Source of the DNA: a virus
Reading direction: 5' to 3' (one strand)
DNA length: 51,590 bases
Virus record (IMG/VR): IMGVR_UViG_3300021224_000010
Coordinates: 1-51,590 of that record
In this document: in pieces, positions 35,868 to 46,189 of the stretch
Numbering within the stretch: the stretch's first letter is position 1
How the letters are laid out: every line of letters begins with the position of its first letter
Translations under genes and position numbers: made by a program
The notes under the pieces: generated by a model
The model's database searches: none
Told to the model about the DNA's origin: nothing
The model's input: only the letters and a program-made list of their open reading frames with translations

Positions 35868-38800
35868 ATGGCCGATACCGACGTACAGGGGATGCTCGTC
35901 CGCATTGAGGCCACCACGGCGCAGCTGCGTCAGGAGATGGCTCGGGCAGATTCCACCGTCGGTCAGTCGGCTGGCAAGATCGACAAGAGTTTGGGCCGTA
36001 TCGATACGGCATTTGATCGTGCGGGAGAGAGCGCCCAGAGCGCTGCAGGACTGATCAAAAGCGCCCTGGCAGTAGCGGTTGGTGCCGCCTCCGTCGGCAA
36101 GATCATTGAGGCAGCTGACTCATTTAGTCAGATGTCCGATCGCATCGGCATGGCCACCGGCAGCGTAAACGAATACAACCTGGTGCAGGATCGCTTGCTC
36201 GACACGGCCAAGCGCACATATCGACCGCTAGCCGAGGCCCAAGAGTTGTACATCCGGACGGCGGACAGTCTGAAGTCGATGGGTTACAACACCAGCCAGG
36301 CGCTGGACGTGATGGACAGCTTCAGCTTTCTGCTGGTGACCAACTCGGCATCGGCGGAGAAAGCCAGTGGGGCAATTGATGCCTACTCTAAAGCGCTCCA
36401 GACCGGCAAGGTCGAGGCTGATGGTTGGCAGTCCGTCCTCGCCGCTATGCCGACTGTGGTTGAAACCATCGCCAAGTCCACCGGGAAGACCGCGGAAGAA
36501 ATTCGTAGTCTCGGGGCTCAAGGGAAGCTGAGTCTCGATATCCTGACCGAGGGTTTGCAAAAGTCCGCTGAGGCCAACGGCCTGCTGGCGGACAGTATGG
36601 GCGTTGCGGTTCGCGATGCTATGCAAAACCTCAATAACGCCTTTTCGGTATACGTTGGGCGCCTGAACGAGACCACCGACGGCACTGGCGTTCTTGCCAA
36701 AGGCATCGGCACGCTCGGGAACAACTTCGAAACCCTAGCGGACATCGCTGGGGTGGTCGCGGTCGGTGCACTGGCAGGTTATGGACGTCAACTCGCTGGG
36801 TCGGCTGCAGCCTCGGTTTCCGCGACCAGAACTGCCGTCGCTGATGCGGTAGCGCGCAAGGCCCAGGCCAGCGCCGTTCTGCTTGCCGCTCAGGCCGAGC
36901 AACAAAAAGCCCAGACTTCCGTTTTTCTTGCGCAGAAAGAGGCAATTGCTGCGCGCGGCACCGCCGTGCAAACGCAGATGTCGCTGCAGCTCGCCGAAGC
37001 TAGGATGGTGGAGACCCGGGCTACCAACGCGGTGGCTGCAGCTCAGACGGCGGCAAGTCGCGCATCGCTTGGGGTAATGGGGGTTCTTGGCGGGCCTGCG
37101 GGTATTGCTGTTCTGGCTATTGGTGCCGCCACTGCGTTTCTCACGCTACGCGACAACACCAGCGTGCTCGAGAAGAAGCTTGGCGACCTCGGCGATCCCA
37201 TTGATAAGTTGGTTGAGCGATTCAACAAGCTCAACAGGGCCACGCAGTCTGTCACCCTCCGGGAGTTGAAGGCTTCGATTGAGGCTGCTGAAAAGGACCT
37301 GACTACCGCAGCAGGCTCAATCGCCTTTGAGTTTCAGAGCAGCCTGACAAACGCCGGCCTCGCTGGTGCATCCGGTTTCATGGGGGGCATCGCTCCGTTG
37401 CCGGCTGAGTTCAAGTCGGCAATGGATGTCATCAAGAAGGCATCTGCCGATCAGTCAGCCGGGATGGTCGTTGACTGGAAGGCTGTGGCCGACCAGGTGC
37501 GGGAAGTTCCTGGCGCCACAGCTGAAATGGCCAACGCCCTTGAGAAGAGCGGCGGCGCGGCAGCCGAGAAGGCTGAGATTATTGCCAAGCTCAAAACAGC
37601 GATGGCAGAGCTTACCGGGGAGACAGACGAAAATACCAGGGCGGAGCGTGAGAACGCAGCAGCTCGCGCTGGTGCCGCTCAGGCTGGACAGAAGTACCTG
37701 GACCAGGTGCTGAAGCAGCTTGCAACTGCTCAAGATAAAACGAACCTCGAAGCGGCGAATCGATTTATTGCAGAGAACACCCTCCTAACTAAGGAGATGA
37801 TCGTCGCGATTCGTTCTGCAGCATCAGCTAAAGATGCCCAGAAAGCTGCCGACGACGCAGCGACCAAGGCCAAACAAAAGAACACCAGTGCCATCGAGTC
37901 TGCCGCGAAGAAGCAGGCAAAGGACTTCGCCACCACCGAGGAAGGCTACAAGCGCCAGGTCGAACTGATCAACACCACCGGCGACAAGCAGAAAGACGCC
38001 ACTGAGGTAATGAAGCTTTCTTTCGAGCTGCAGGAGGGCAAGCTTGGCAAGCTGAGCGAGGCGCAAAAGAAAAAGCTTATGGGCATGGCTGCCGAGCTGG
38101 ACGCGCTGAACAAGCTGAAGAAGGCCAACGAAGATGACCTGAAGCTGACGGCGTTCAAGAATGCCCAAGCGCTCACGACTCAAACCACAAAGGACGGGTT
38201 TGAACACGAGTTGGCCGGTGTTGGGATGGGCGGCAAGGCCCGCGACCGGATGCGGGCAGATCTTGCGATGCGGCAGAAGTATGCTGCCGACGTGAATGAG
38301 CTGGTCAAGCAGCGCAACAGCGGGGAGATTGCGCCGGAGCTTTACCAAAGTGAAACAGCAGTTTTGCAGGAAGAGCTCGACAAGCGCCTTCAGGCTCAGC
38401 AGGACTTTTACGCGGCGACGGATGAGCAGCAAACCAACTGGATGAATGGCGTTAATGAGGCATGGGCCAACTATGCCGAAGCCGCGCGTGACTATTCAGC
38501 TCAGGCAGCAGACCTCACAAGCAACGCGTTGGGCAGCGCAACTAGCGGCCTCGGGTCTTTTTTCTCTGACGTAGCGACAGGCGCCAAGGATGCCGATGAC
38601 GCGTTAATGAACATGGTCATCAACTTTGGAAAGTCGATGATCAGTACGCTATCTGATATGGCTGCGCAGTGGTTGATCTATCAGGGCGTACAAATGTTGG
38701 TTGGCAAGACCACTCAGGCCGGCGCTGCGGGCGTGATGAGTGCCAATGCCTCGGCGACATCTCTGCAAGCAGGCCTTGCGGCGTATGCGTCGACAGCAGC

Positions 38801-39299
38801 AATTCCAATCGTTGGCCCACTGGCCGCGCCTGCGGCAATGGCAACGGCCCTTGCTGTCACCGGCCCGCTCGCGTCAGCTGTTGGGATGACTGCTATGGCC
38901 GGCGCGGTTGGTGGTTTCCAGCAAGGTGGGTACACAGGGAATCTCGGAGTCAGCCAGGTGGCAGGCGTTGTCCACGGTCAGGAGTATGTGTTTGATGCGG
39001 AAGCAACAGCGCGTATTGGGGTCGGCACTCTTGAAGCAATGAGTAATGGCCGACCAGCCTTTGCCAATCAACCTTCAGGTGGATCTAGCTTAGGTTATGG
39101 CGGAGATTCAGCATCTGCTCCAGTTGCCCCTGCTCCGATATTTAATCTCATTGAGGACTCGAGTAGGGCAGGCCAAAACCAGTCTAGCCAAGTGGATGGT
39201 CGTTGGGTGATAGATCAGTTCGTAGCCAACATTCGTGATAATGGGAAGGGCGCAAAAGCTATCCAAGAAATGCTTGGCATGGGGAGGGCAGCCAGATGA
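35868..39299 (+). CDS. Tape measure protein
   Basis: The longest gene of the window, 1143 residues. The N-terminus (VRIEATTAQLRQEMARADST, residues 11-30) and the domain around IIEAADSFSQMSDRIGMATG are those of lambda/GTA-type tape measure proteins. Long coiled-coil stretches and hydrophobic segments (about 285-300, 405-425, and a Gly/Ala-rich membrane-like region near 930-1050) follow. It sets tail length and probably helps genome entry. It follows the tail chaperones apart from the inserted lipoprotein gene. Confidence 0.95.
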   Translation: MADTDVQGMLVRIEATTAQLRQEMARADSTVGQSAGKIDKSLGRIDTAFDRAGESAQSAAGLIKSALAVAVGAASVGKIIEAADSFSQMSDRIGMATGSVNEYNLVQDRLLDTAKRTYRPLAEAQELYIRTADSLKSMGYNTSQALDVMDSFSFLLVTNSASAEKASGAIDAYSKALQTGKVEADGWQSVLAAMPTVVETIAKSTGKTAEEIRSLGAQGKLSLDILTEGLQKSAEANGLLADSMGVAVRDAMQNLNNAFSVYVGRLNETTDGTGVLAKGIGTLGNNFETLADIAGVVAVGALAGYGRQLAGSAAASVSATRTAVADAVARKAQASAVLLAAQAEQQKAQTSVFLAQKEAIAARGTAVQTQMSLQLAEARMVETRATNAVAAAQTAASRASLGVMGVLGGPAGIAVLAIGAATAFLTLRDNTSVLEKKLGDLGDPIDKLVERFNKLNRATQSVTLRELKASIEAAEKDLTTAAGSIAFEFQSSLTNAGLAGASGFMGGIAPLPAEFKSAMDVIKKASADQSAGMVVDWKAVADQVREVPGATAEMANALEKSGGAAAEKAEIIAKLKTAMAELTGETDENTRAERENAAARAGAAQAGQKYLDQVLKQLATAQDKTNLEAANRFIAENTLLTKEMIVAIRSAASAKDAQKAADDAATKAKQKNTSAIESAAKKQAKDFATTEEGYKRQVELINTTGDKQKDATEVMKLSFELQEGKLGKLSEAQKKKLMGMAAELDALNKLKKANEDDLKLTAFKNAQALTTQTTKDGFEHELAGVGMGGKARDRMRADLAMRQKYAADVNELVKQRNSGEIAPELYQSETAVLQEELDKRLQAQQDFYAATDEQQTNWMNGVNEAWANYAEAARDYSAQAADLTSNALGSATSGLGSFFSDVATGAKDADDALMNMVINFGKSMISTLSDMAAQWLIYQGVQMLVGKTTQAGAAGVMSANASATSLQAGLAAYASTAAIPIVGPLAAPAAMATALAVTGPLASAVGMTAMAGAVGGFQQGGYTGNLGVSQVAGVVHGQEYVFDAEATARIGVGTLEAMSNGRPAFANQPSGGSSLGYGGDSASAPVAPAPIFNLIEDSSRAGQNQSSQVDGRWVIDQFVANIRDNGKGAKAIQEMLGMGRAAR

Positions 39300-39745
39300 A
39301 AAAATACCCTGATGAACTGCCATTGCCAGTCGCTGATGGCTATGGTTTTAAACCGGTAAGTCCTTTCACACGAACAAAAATGAACACTGGCCGTGCACGG
39401 CAGCGTCGGGCTTACGCTTCGGTACCTACCGAACTGGCGGCCAGCTTTTTTTTTGATGACCTGGAAGCTCAGCTTTTCGAGGCTTGGTACGAGGAGGTTC
39501 TTTTATCAGGGGTCGAGTGGTTCGAGTGCGAACTGAAGACGCCCCAGGGTGTTCAAGCCTACAAGGCCCGATTCACTGACATCTACGAAGGACCAACTCT
39601 GGACGGCGGCTACTGGAGATTTCGGGCGCCGCTTGAGCTGTGGGAGCGACCAATCCTCACAGATGGATGGGCCATCTATGCGCCGGAGTACATCCTTGGC
39701 ATGGATATTCTAGACGTGGCGCTAAACAAGGATTGGCCACAATGA
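39296..39745 (+). CDS. Minor tail protein (gpM-like position)
   Basis: A 149-residue protein with YPDELPLPVADGYGFKPVSP at the start and a beta-rich, aromatic remainder (WFECELKTPQGVQAYKARFT, YWRFRAPLELWERP). Its position just after the tape measure, before DUF1833 and NlpC/P60 genes, is that of the small distal tail proteins of lambdoid siphophages. It overlaps both neighbours by 4 bp. No exact family name is claimed. Confidence 0.8.
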   Translation: MKKYPDELPLPVADGYGFKPVSPFTRTKMNTGRARQRRAYASVPTELAASFFFDDLEAQLFEAWYEEVLLSGVEWFECELKTPQGVQAYKARFTDIYEGPTLDGGYWRFRAPLELWERPILTDGWAIYAPEYILGMDILDVALNKDWPQ

Positions 39746-40224
39746 CAAGCTTCGTACTGAATCGACTCTATTCCAGTGGTGGTCCGGAGATCTTGCACGG
39801 CACACTTGAAATAACAGACGGTGTCGCGCGTCACTTCCTCACTGACGGATACGATGATTTGGAGGTCGGTCTGGAGACTGGCGGACTCGCGACCTTCCTG
39901 GCGTGCGGGATCACTATCGCGCTCCCCAAAAGAGGCAGTGACGGTAAGCAGGATCTAAAGTTTGCCCTGTGCAACATCGACGGGAGCGTGTCTGGCTTCC
40001 TGCGGGCTGCACTGAGGGTTGGTCGAGAAATCAACCTATTTTACAGGGAGTACATCAGCACTGATCTGGCCTATCCATCGAAGATCCTGCGCTACAAGGT
40101 GAAGAGCGGATCCGCCACTGCCACCGAAGCCCAGATCGTCGCTGGTTACTTCAACCTGCTCGAAACGCTCTGGCTTCGCCACAACTACACCGGCAATTTC
40201 GCCCCAGGTATGCGGTATCAATAA
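39742..40224 (+). CDS. DUF1833 minor tail protein
   Basis: A 160-residue protein of the DUF1833 type found in the tail tip of lambdoid phages: MTSFVLNRLYSSGGPEILHG, FLACGITIALPKRGSDGKQD, FALCNIDGSVSGFLRA, then YREYISTDLAYPSKILRYKV. It probably corresponds in position to gpL-like proteins. ATG at 39742 makes an ATGA overlap; the open frame from 39640 is upstream extension only. It ends 1 bp into the next gene. Confidence 0.88.
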   Translation: MTSFVLNRLYSSGGPEILHGTLEITDGVARHFLTDGYDDLEVGLETGGLATFLACGITIALPKRGSDGKQDLKFALCNIDGSVSGFLRAALRVGREINLFYREYISTDLAYPSKILRYKVKSGSATATEAQIVAGYFNLLETLWLRHNYTGNFAPGMRYQ

Positions 40225-40604
40225 TGTTTGATCACAACAAATACCTCGCGGGCAAGTACCTCGAGGGTGGGCGAGTGTGGCCGTTCGTTGACTGCTACGG
40301 CCTGGTGCTAGAGGTCCGTCGCGACCTCGGTTTGCCGGACTGGCCAGAGTGGGCAGACATCCGCGCCGGAGACGGCTCAATGGTTGGGGTGGCGGGGAAG
40401 TGGTTCCCGTCGCTGACGCTGTGCGAGCCTCAGGAGGGCGCCCTGATTGCGCTCTACCAGGGAAGTGAAATGCGCCACGTCGGCGTGGTGGTTCGTTGTG
40501 GCGCATCCCTTGAAGCGATGGAAATCACCGAAAAGCAAAGCACTATCTGCCTGCCGTTGCACAGGCTCAAGCGCCGCTTCGTGCGGGTGGAGTACTACAA
40601 GTGA
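40224..40604 (+). CDS. NlpC/P60-type tail tip peptidase
   Basis: A 126-residue protein with the NlpC/P60 pattern: catalytic Cys in FVDCYGLVLEVRRDLG (about residues 21-36) and His in MRHVGVVVRC (about residue 91). Such gpK-like proteins sit at the tail tip and cut cell-wall peptide links during entry. It fits between DUF1833 and the J gene and overlaps each of them slightly. Shorter than full lambda K, with only the peptidase domain. Confidence 0.87.
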   Translation: MFDHNKYLAGKYLEGGRVWPFVDCYGLVLEVRRDLGLPDWPEWADIRAGDGSMVGVAGKWFPSLTLCEPQEGALIALYQGSEMRHVGVVVRCGASLEAMEITEKQSTICLPLHRLKRRFVRVEYYK

Positions 40605-43600
40605 TCGAAATTTACGCGTCCCGCATTGGCGTGAAGGAAGGCGATTGCGTTCCGCTGGAAATTCACCAGGTCAAGCAGTCCGTTTCCTTGTCCGGGTGGC
40701 TGTCGGAGAACGCCAAGGGCTTTGATATTGATTCCGTGCACCCTATCTGCATTGAGGTTCAAGGTGTCGTTGTTACTCCAGATCAATGGCATGGTTTTAT
40801 GATCGGCCCTGAATCGGACGTGAAGATATTTCCTGAGGCCCGCGCCTTTGCTGCGGTAGCCGCTTGGGTTGCAGTTGCCCTGGCTGCTATCTCGATCGTC
40901 ATGGTGCTGTCCATGCCCAAGGCGAAAGCCTCGAAGCAGCAGCAGGGTGATGATCTGGACATGGCGACCGCCACTGGCAACCATGCAAAGCTGAACTCGC
41001 CGATTCGCGAATTGCTGGGTATGGCCAAGGTTTATCCTGATCTGCTGGTGCAGCCGGTCTCGCGCTTCGTGGACAAGCGCTTGCTACGTACAAGTCTATG
41101 CCTTTGCGTGGGCCGCGGCCGGCATCTGCTGCCACCCGGTACACTAAAAATAGGTGATACCCCAGTGGCGGCGCTTGGTTCTGACGTCACCTACAGCATC
41201 TACGAGCCAGGTGCTTCGCTTGCCAACGACATCAGGGCGCAGAACTGGTACCGAGTCGGCGAGGTTGGTGGCACTAACGCTGGTACCGCGGGCTTGGATC
41301 TGGCCAGCACCGCGCCGTCGGAGTCTGCCGCTTTGGCGGATTCTATGCTGGTCAGTGGTGTCACGGTGTCCCTGCTAGGTAACAGTCCGCGCTTCCCAGA
41401 TCATTGGGCCGCCGGCACGCTGCTCACGCTGGTCACTCCTGACACGTACACAGTTTCAGCTGTTGGCGGATACAGCCGCATAGCCGGCGCGCTCACGGAC
41501 CTTTCGCCATTCGTTGGTATGGAGGTAACGTTGCGCAGTGATACCGATCTGGACCTGCGGGTGGCCAGCGTCTCACCCTATGTGCCGCCAGTGCCGGGCG
41601 TGGGCGGCTCTCCATCATCTGTGCAGGCAAGTGCGTCGCCGTCCACCTACGACTTCAGCGCAAGCGCCGTGGTTTGGACCGTGACATTCCAAGGCCTGAT
41701 CAGAAGCGTTTCGCTTAACTCCAACTACGGCAGCATGAGCGGCCTAGTGTCGATTATCACCTCGCAGCTTTCAGGGATCGGCCTGGTGGCCCAGGACAAC
41801 TCTGGCCGCCTGCGGCTGATTGAGCCACTAAGCCCCTACAAGGGCGGCGCAATTTCACAGACTGGCGCGCCGATTCCGATTTTCGGCACCGGGCCTACCT
41901 ATCTGGTGGGAACCGCCTCGACTGGCGGCGCGGCAGAGCAGCAGGCGTTCATCACGCTACAGTTCGATAACGGGACGCCGTTCACAGGTCTTGCCCTAGG
42001 CTCGCAACGCCTGGCGCTGGGATACCGCGATTTTCGCTACAGCGTGACGTCCATTGATGGTCTTACCGCCTCGGTTCGCCGCATCACCGATGCCGGTGCA
42101 ATCGACCTCATCTGGGCTGGGTTCACAGCTCGCACCCTGCTCGACTTTTCGCTCACTGGCTCCGGCGGCGCAGTCAACTGGATCGGCTCTTTTATGGGTT
42201 GCCCGGAGAATGAAGTGGCCACCGAGGCTGAGTACGACGTCTTCTTCAGCCAGGGACTCTGCTACTACAGCAAGCAGGGCAACATTAAAGTTTCGTCGAA
42301 ATCGATTGAGGTTAGGTGGAGGGATTCGGCGATTGGCGGGGCGTGGACAACCATCACCCACACTTACGTCGAGGCGACCCCCGACCAGATCGGCTTCACC
42401 CATAAGTTGGTGTTTCCGTACGCGCTACGCCCAGAGTTTCAGATGCGCCGTATGCAGCCTCTGATGGGTGGTCAGGCGCGGGAAGCGATTCAATGGTATG
42501 GCCTGCGCACGCTTCTGCCAGCGCCTTCCTCTTACCAAGGCGTGACCGTCATAACCATGGACGTGCGCGGCGGCGATCGCCTCAGCGCCCAGTCGGAGCG
42601 ACAGGTTAACTGCGTGCCAACCCGGATCTATGATGACGCGCCGATGCGATCAATCAAAGGGGCTGCTCTGCATGTTTGCCGAGGCCTCGGCATTGATGAA
42701 TCGCTGATCGACATCGATGCACTCAACTCGGTTGATCAGGATTACTGGACGCCGCGTGGCGAGCTGTACGACATGTCTCATGAGAAGGCGGCGCCAGTCA
42801 GGGAGGTGCTACAAGGAATCTTCACTGCTGGAATGTCCCACCTTTCGAATGGAAACGGCTTACTCAGCGTAAAGCGGGAAGGTGTTCAGCCACCGCGCGG
42901 GGTTATCACTCCGCACGAAATGACCAGCGAGCTGATCGCCAGCTTCACGGCGCCAAGTCCTGATGACTTCGACGGCGTCGACGTGGAGTACGTCGATCAG
43001 TTCACCAACCGTAAAGAGACCGTGCGGTGCCGGTTGCCTGGAAGCCTCGAGCTCAAGGTGGACAAGATTCAACTGGACGGGGTTTCAGATCGAACCCGGG
43101 CTTGGAGGATAGGCATGCGGCAGTTGCGCAAGTATCAGTTTTCGCGATGGGGCTACACCGTGGATACAGAACTGGACGCGCTAGTCTTTGATGATATCGA
43201 CCACATCACCCTGGCCGATGACATCCCTAACACCACCAGCAGCGCACTGATATTGGATGTTGAGGCGGAGGAGGGCGGGTACCTCCTTACACTGAGCGAA
43301 GAGATGGACTGGGCAATGGTTGCTCCTAGGGCAGTGATCCGCCGTCATGACGGCACGGTCACGAGCTTATTTGAGCCGAAGTACGCTGGCCTTCACCAGG
43401 TGCTGGTCCCGGCTACGGCCATTGATTTTGAAATCACCACCGATCTCAGCATCGAGCCGGCGCGCTTCCTGTTTGGATCGAGCGAGCAGGTGGGGTACCC
43501 GGCAATGATCACCGAGATAGCACCGAATCAGGACGGTACCTGTGCGGTTACTGCGACCGAATACTCAGTCGTGTTCTACGCGGACGACGACAAACAGCCG

Positions 43601-43615
43601 CCTGTAGCGGCGTAG
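40601..43615 (+). CDS. Tail tip host-specificity protein (J-like)
   Basis: A 1004-residue central fibre/tip protein. The N-terminus (residues 1-110) resembles the gpI part, with a hydrophobic segment near 80-105 (FAAVAAWVAVALAAISIVMV). The middle has the J/TipJ module (EAIQWYGLRTLLPAPSSYQG near 625; RSIKGAALHVCRGLGIDESL). It should contact the receptor. GTG start in a GTGA overlap. The gene ends before a terminator and the tailspike. Host range is expected to be set by this protein and the spike. Confidence 0.93.
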   Translation: MIEIYASRIGVKEGDCVPLEIHQVKQSVSLSGWLSENAKGFDIDSVHPICIEVQGVVVTPDQWHGFMIGPESDVKIFPEARAFAAVAAWVAVALAAISIVMVLSMPKAKASKQQQGDDLDMATATGNHAKLNSPIRELLGMAKVYPDLLVQPVSRFVDKRLLRTSLCLCVGRGRHLLPPGTLKIGDTPVAALGSDVTYSIYEPGASLANDIRAQNWYRVGEVGGTNAGTAGLDLASTAPSESAALADSMLVSGVTVSLLGNSPRFPDHWAAGTLLTLVTPDTYTVSAVGGYSRIAGALTDLSPFVGMEVTLRSDTDLDLRVASVSPYVPPVPGVGGSPSSVQASASPSTYDFSASAVVWTVTFQGLIRSVSLNSNYGSMSGLVSIITSQLSGIGLVAQDNSGRLRLIEPLSPYKGGAISQTGAPIPIFGTGPTYLVGTASTGGAAEQQAFITLQFDNGTPFTGLALGSQRLALGYRDFRYSVTSIDGLTASVRRITDAGAIDLIWAGFTARTLLDFSLTGSGGAVNWIGSFMGCPENEVATEAEYDVFFSQGLCYYSKQGNIKVSSKSIEVRWRDSAIGGAWTTITHTYVEATPDQIGFTHKLVFPYALRPEFQMRRMQPLMGGQAREAIQWYGLRTLLPAPSSYQGVTVITMDVRGGDRLSAQSERQVNCVPTRIYDDAPMRSIKGAALHVCRGLGIDESLIDIDALNSVDQDYWTPRGELYDMSHEKAAPVREVLQGIFTAGMSHLSNGNGLLSVKREGVQPPRGVITPHEMTSELIASFTAPSPDDFDGVDVEYVDQFTNRKETVRCRLPGSLELKVDKIQLDGVSDRTRAWRIGMRQLRKYQFSRWGYTVDTELDALVFDDIDHITLADDIPNTTSSALILDVEAEEGGYLLTLSEEMDWAMVAPRAVIRRHDGTVTSLFEPKYAGLHQVLVPATAIDFEITTDLSIEPARFLFGSSEQVGYPAMITEIAPNQDGTCAVTATEYSVVFYADDDKQPPVAA

Positions 43616-43635
43616 TAACTAAATCCTTTTCAAAG

Positions 43636-43657
43636 CCCGCCAAGCGCGGGTTTTTTT
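43636..43657 (+). terminator. Intrinsic terminator between J and tailspike
   Basis: CCCGC-CAAGC-GCGGG followed by TTTTTTT. The ribosome site of the tailspike gene lies directly behind, so spike expression probably depends on antitermination or on transcription starting at this junction. Confidence 0.82.
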
Positions 43658-43673
43658 ATACTTGGAGTTCGGC

Positions 43674-46154
43674 ATGACCACTTACGCCACTGGCAATCCG
43701 CTTGGTTCGACCAGTCCAAAGGATCTGAAAGACAACGCAGAAAACTTTGATAGGTTCGCCAATGGTCCCGCCGCCACTTACCCGGATCGTTTTGGCACTC
43801 TACGTAAGTCGATTCAGGGAATAAATGCCGGTTTCGACGCAGATCAAGCCTCTCGTACCCACATCTTCACAACCACCCAGTCTGAGAAGCAGCGTCAGTT
43901 CGATATTGCACAAGCGGTAAGGAAAGCTGCCTTCGATGCCTACATCCTTTCCTCTGGATATCAAGACATCGGAAGCTATGACGACGGCCCGTTACACCTG
44001 ACCGAGAGAAATCAGATATTCCTCAAGGGCGGAGAGCTTTGGAAGGCTGCGTCCTGGTTGGTGCTCCCCTACACTACCACTGGTATTTGGGCTGATGAAT
44101 CGAGTGGGTTTGTTTCGGTTGGTGATGCCGCTCTGCGCCAAGAGTTGGCTGCCCCGAACGGATCCGCCATGACAGGATTTATTCAGTTAAGCCCCGATGC
44201 AGTTCCGAGAACTTCTCAGGAAAAGTTGGGAGATGTCATGTCCGTCAAGGACTTTGGCGCTGTTTGCGACGGAGTCACGGATGACACGATTGCAGTGCAG
44301 CGAGCTATCACGGCAGCGGGCCAGGCCAAGAAGGCGCTCTATATTCCCGGCATCTGCGTGATTACAGCTGAGGTCTATTTTCGTGACTCGATCATGGTCT
44401 ACGGTGATGGGGCTGGTGCGGGCTACGGCGCGGCCGGCTTAACTAGTTATGTTCAGCGCAGCGGGTTCCTGGTCAAGGGGGCTGGTGTGCGCAGGGTTCG
44501 TACCAGAGTATTGCATCGAGCAACAGCGGCGGCACCCCAAGACAATCCGATTTCGACAGCACTAAACGTGCAGGCCGAGTTCGTGAGGTTCAAAGACTTT
44601 TGTGTGTTCCTCGACTTCGACAGTAGCGATCCGAGCCCTACGAACTTCGGCGCCGATTGGGATGTTGGTGTTTTTCTGGGGTGCCGCGTGCACTTCTCGA
44701 TGGAAAACGTACACGTCCTCGGTTACTGGCGGCAGGCGTCCGCCTGGCTTGATGTAACCCGTAGTGCGTTTACTAACGAGTTCTCCGACCCGACAGGCGT
44801 TCCATACAGCCCAGGTACCGTGGTTAATGGTGCCGATGGCTGTGTTTTCAACAAATGCTACTTCAGGGGGGGAAAGTGGGGAGTGAAAGTGCAGGGCGCA
44901 AAGCCGGCAGCAGGAAACGCCAGCTATGGTCCCGTCTACTATGACGAGCTGCAGGGATCTACCGTTCCTGATAGCCGTGGCAGCTTTGGTTTCTCCGACT
45001 TCAACCTGCTGGAGTGCTCGGTCTATGGTCCAGAGCACCACAGCCGCCGCAGACTTTTGGACACTGCCGGTAACTACTTGACTGATCCAGGTTGCGGCGC
45101 GATGACCATTGATGGCCTCGGCGGCGCATCAGCCGCAGTGCTCCAGGGCATGCGGTTCGTATCCACTCGGTTTACCTCTGGAGAGGCTTACCGGGTAAAG
45201 CTTGATGGCGTTAACCGTCCGTGCTTCATCGCCTGTCATATCGAGGTAAACGCATTCTCGACTTCAACCACTGGGGCCGCGCTTACCCCGTCTGACTTCT
45301 ACGGGCCGATTACAAGCACGCTCAGAACGCAGCGGCTGTATATCCAGAACCTAGGCGGATACACGCTCAACTACGCGTATATGGCGAACGTTGAAGAGGT
45401 CAACAATATTTGCCCGCATGCAACTGATGTGACTACCCGATTCGCCGGGTTCGTATCCAGTACGCGGGGTATCGCTACTGTATCAACGGATCTTTTGCTT
45501 GATGCGCCAACGGGTCAGTTAATCCGGCAGCGGGTGAACAGTGTCACCTGTGCGAGCGTGTCGCCGGATGAAATGGTGTTCTGGGGCGCCTCTCGCATTC
45601 GACCAGTTAGCGATAACGTTGTGTCACTGGGCAGATCAATAAACCGTTTCTCCGTCCTGTATGCCGGTACCGGGACAATCAACACATCAGATGCCAGGGA
45701 GAAGGGCGATATTCGTGCGCTTGAGGTTGCAGAGCTTGCTGCGGGCAGCCGTCTGGTGCGCGAGGTCGGCATCTATCAATGGATTGCATCGATCCAGCAG
45801 AAGGGCGATGACCAAGCGCGTCTGCACGTAGGCATGACGGTGCAAAAAGCCATCGAAATTCTGTCGGATGAGGGGCTAGACCCGTTCGACTATGGCCTTG
45901 TCTGCTATGACAAATGGGACGATCAGTACGAGACGTTTGATGAAGTGACGTGCGGTACCGGCGTTGCTGGTGAGGATGGGATGGAGTTGCGAGCAGTAGT
46001 CGAGCCGGCACAGACAAAGCTTATAAAGGCCGCTGGCGACCTTTACGGGTTCAGGGAGGGGGAATTGCACGCGCTTATGCTCAGGTCGCTGGCGATGGAG
46101 TTGGATGCTATTGGCGACCGGCTGGCAGCGCTTGAGGGTAGAGAAGCACCGTGA
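43674..46154 (+). CDS. Tailspike with pectate-lyase-like beta helix and S74 chaperone end
   Basis: An 826-residue spike. The N-terminus (MTTYATGNPLGSTSPKDLKD) is a virion-binding part shared by Pseudomonas phage fibres. From about residue 189, VKDFGAVCDGVTDDTIAVQR opens a pectate-lyase-type beta helix that probably binds or cuts surface polysaccharide. Residues about 672-826 (TSDAREKGDI...) match the peptidase S74 intramolecular chaperone, which cleaves itself off after trimer folding; the Ser of SDAREK is the expected nucleophile. ATG 43674 follows TTGGAG. Confidence 0.9.
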   Translation: MTTYATGNPLGSTSPKDLKDNAENFDRFANGPAATYPDRFGTLRKSIQGINAGFDADQASRTHIFTTTQSEKQRQFDIAQAVRKAAFDAYILSSGYQDIGSYDDGPLHLTERNQIFLKGGELWKAASWLVLPYTTTGIWADESSGFVSVGDAALRQELAAPNGSAMTGFIQLSPDAVPRTSQEKLGDVMSVKDFGAVCDGVTDDTIAVQRAITAAGQAKKALYIPGICVITAEVYFRDSIMVYGDGAGAGYGAAGLTSYVQRSGFLVKGAGVRRVRTRVLHRATAAAPQDNPISTALNVQAEFVRFKDFCVFLDFDSSDPSPTNFGADWDVGVFLGCRVHFSMENVHVLGYWRQASAWLDVTRSAFTNEFSDPTGVPYSPGTVVNGADGCVFNKCYFRGGKWGVKVQGAKPAAGNASYGPVYYDELQGSTVPDSRGSFGFSDFNLLECSVYGPEHHSRRRLLDTAGNYLTDPGCGAMTIDGLGGASAAVLQGMRFVSTRFTSGEAYRVKLDGVNRPCFIACHIEVNAFSTSTTGAALTPSDFYGPITSTLRTQRLYIQNLGGYTLNYAYMANVEEVNNICPHATDVTTRFAGFVSSTRGIATVSTDLLLDAPTGQLIRQRVNSVTCASVSPDEMVFWGASRIRPVSDNVVSLGRSINRFSVLYAGTGTINTSDAREKGDIRALEVAELAAGSRLVREVGIYQWIASIQQKGDDQARLHVGMTVQKAIEILSDEGLDPFDYGLVCYDKWDDQYETFDEVTCGTGVAGEDGMELRAVVEPAQTKLIKAAGDLYGFREGELHALMLRSLAMELDAIGDRLAALEGREAP

Positions 46155-46162
46155 AAACGTCA

Positions 46163-46181
46163 GGCCCTGGAGACCAGGGCC
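46163..46181. terminator. Hairpin between convergent tailspike and glycosyltransferase genes
   Basis: GGCCCTGG-AGA-CCAGGGCC, a perfect 8-bp stem; the T tract is short on both sides. It probably ends transcripts from both directions. Confidence 0.65.
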
Positions 46182-46189
46182 CTTTCAGA

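Noticed and set aside
37824-38432. Leftward 202-codon frame opposite the tape measure gene
   Set aside because: Leu/Arg-rich shadow of the Ala/Lys/Glu-rich coiled coils of the tape measure protein.
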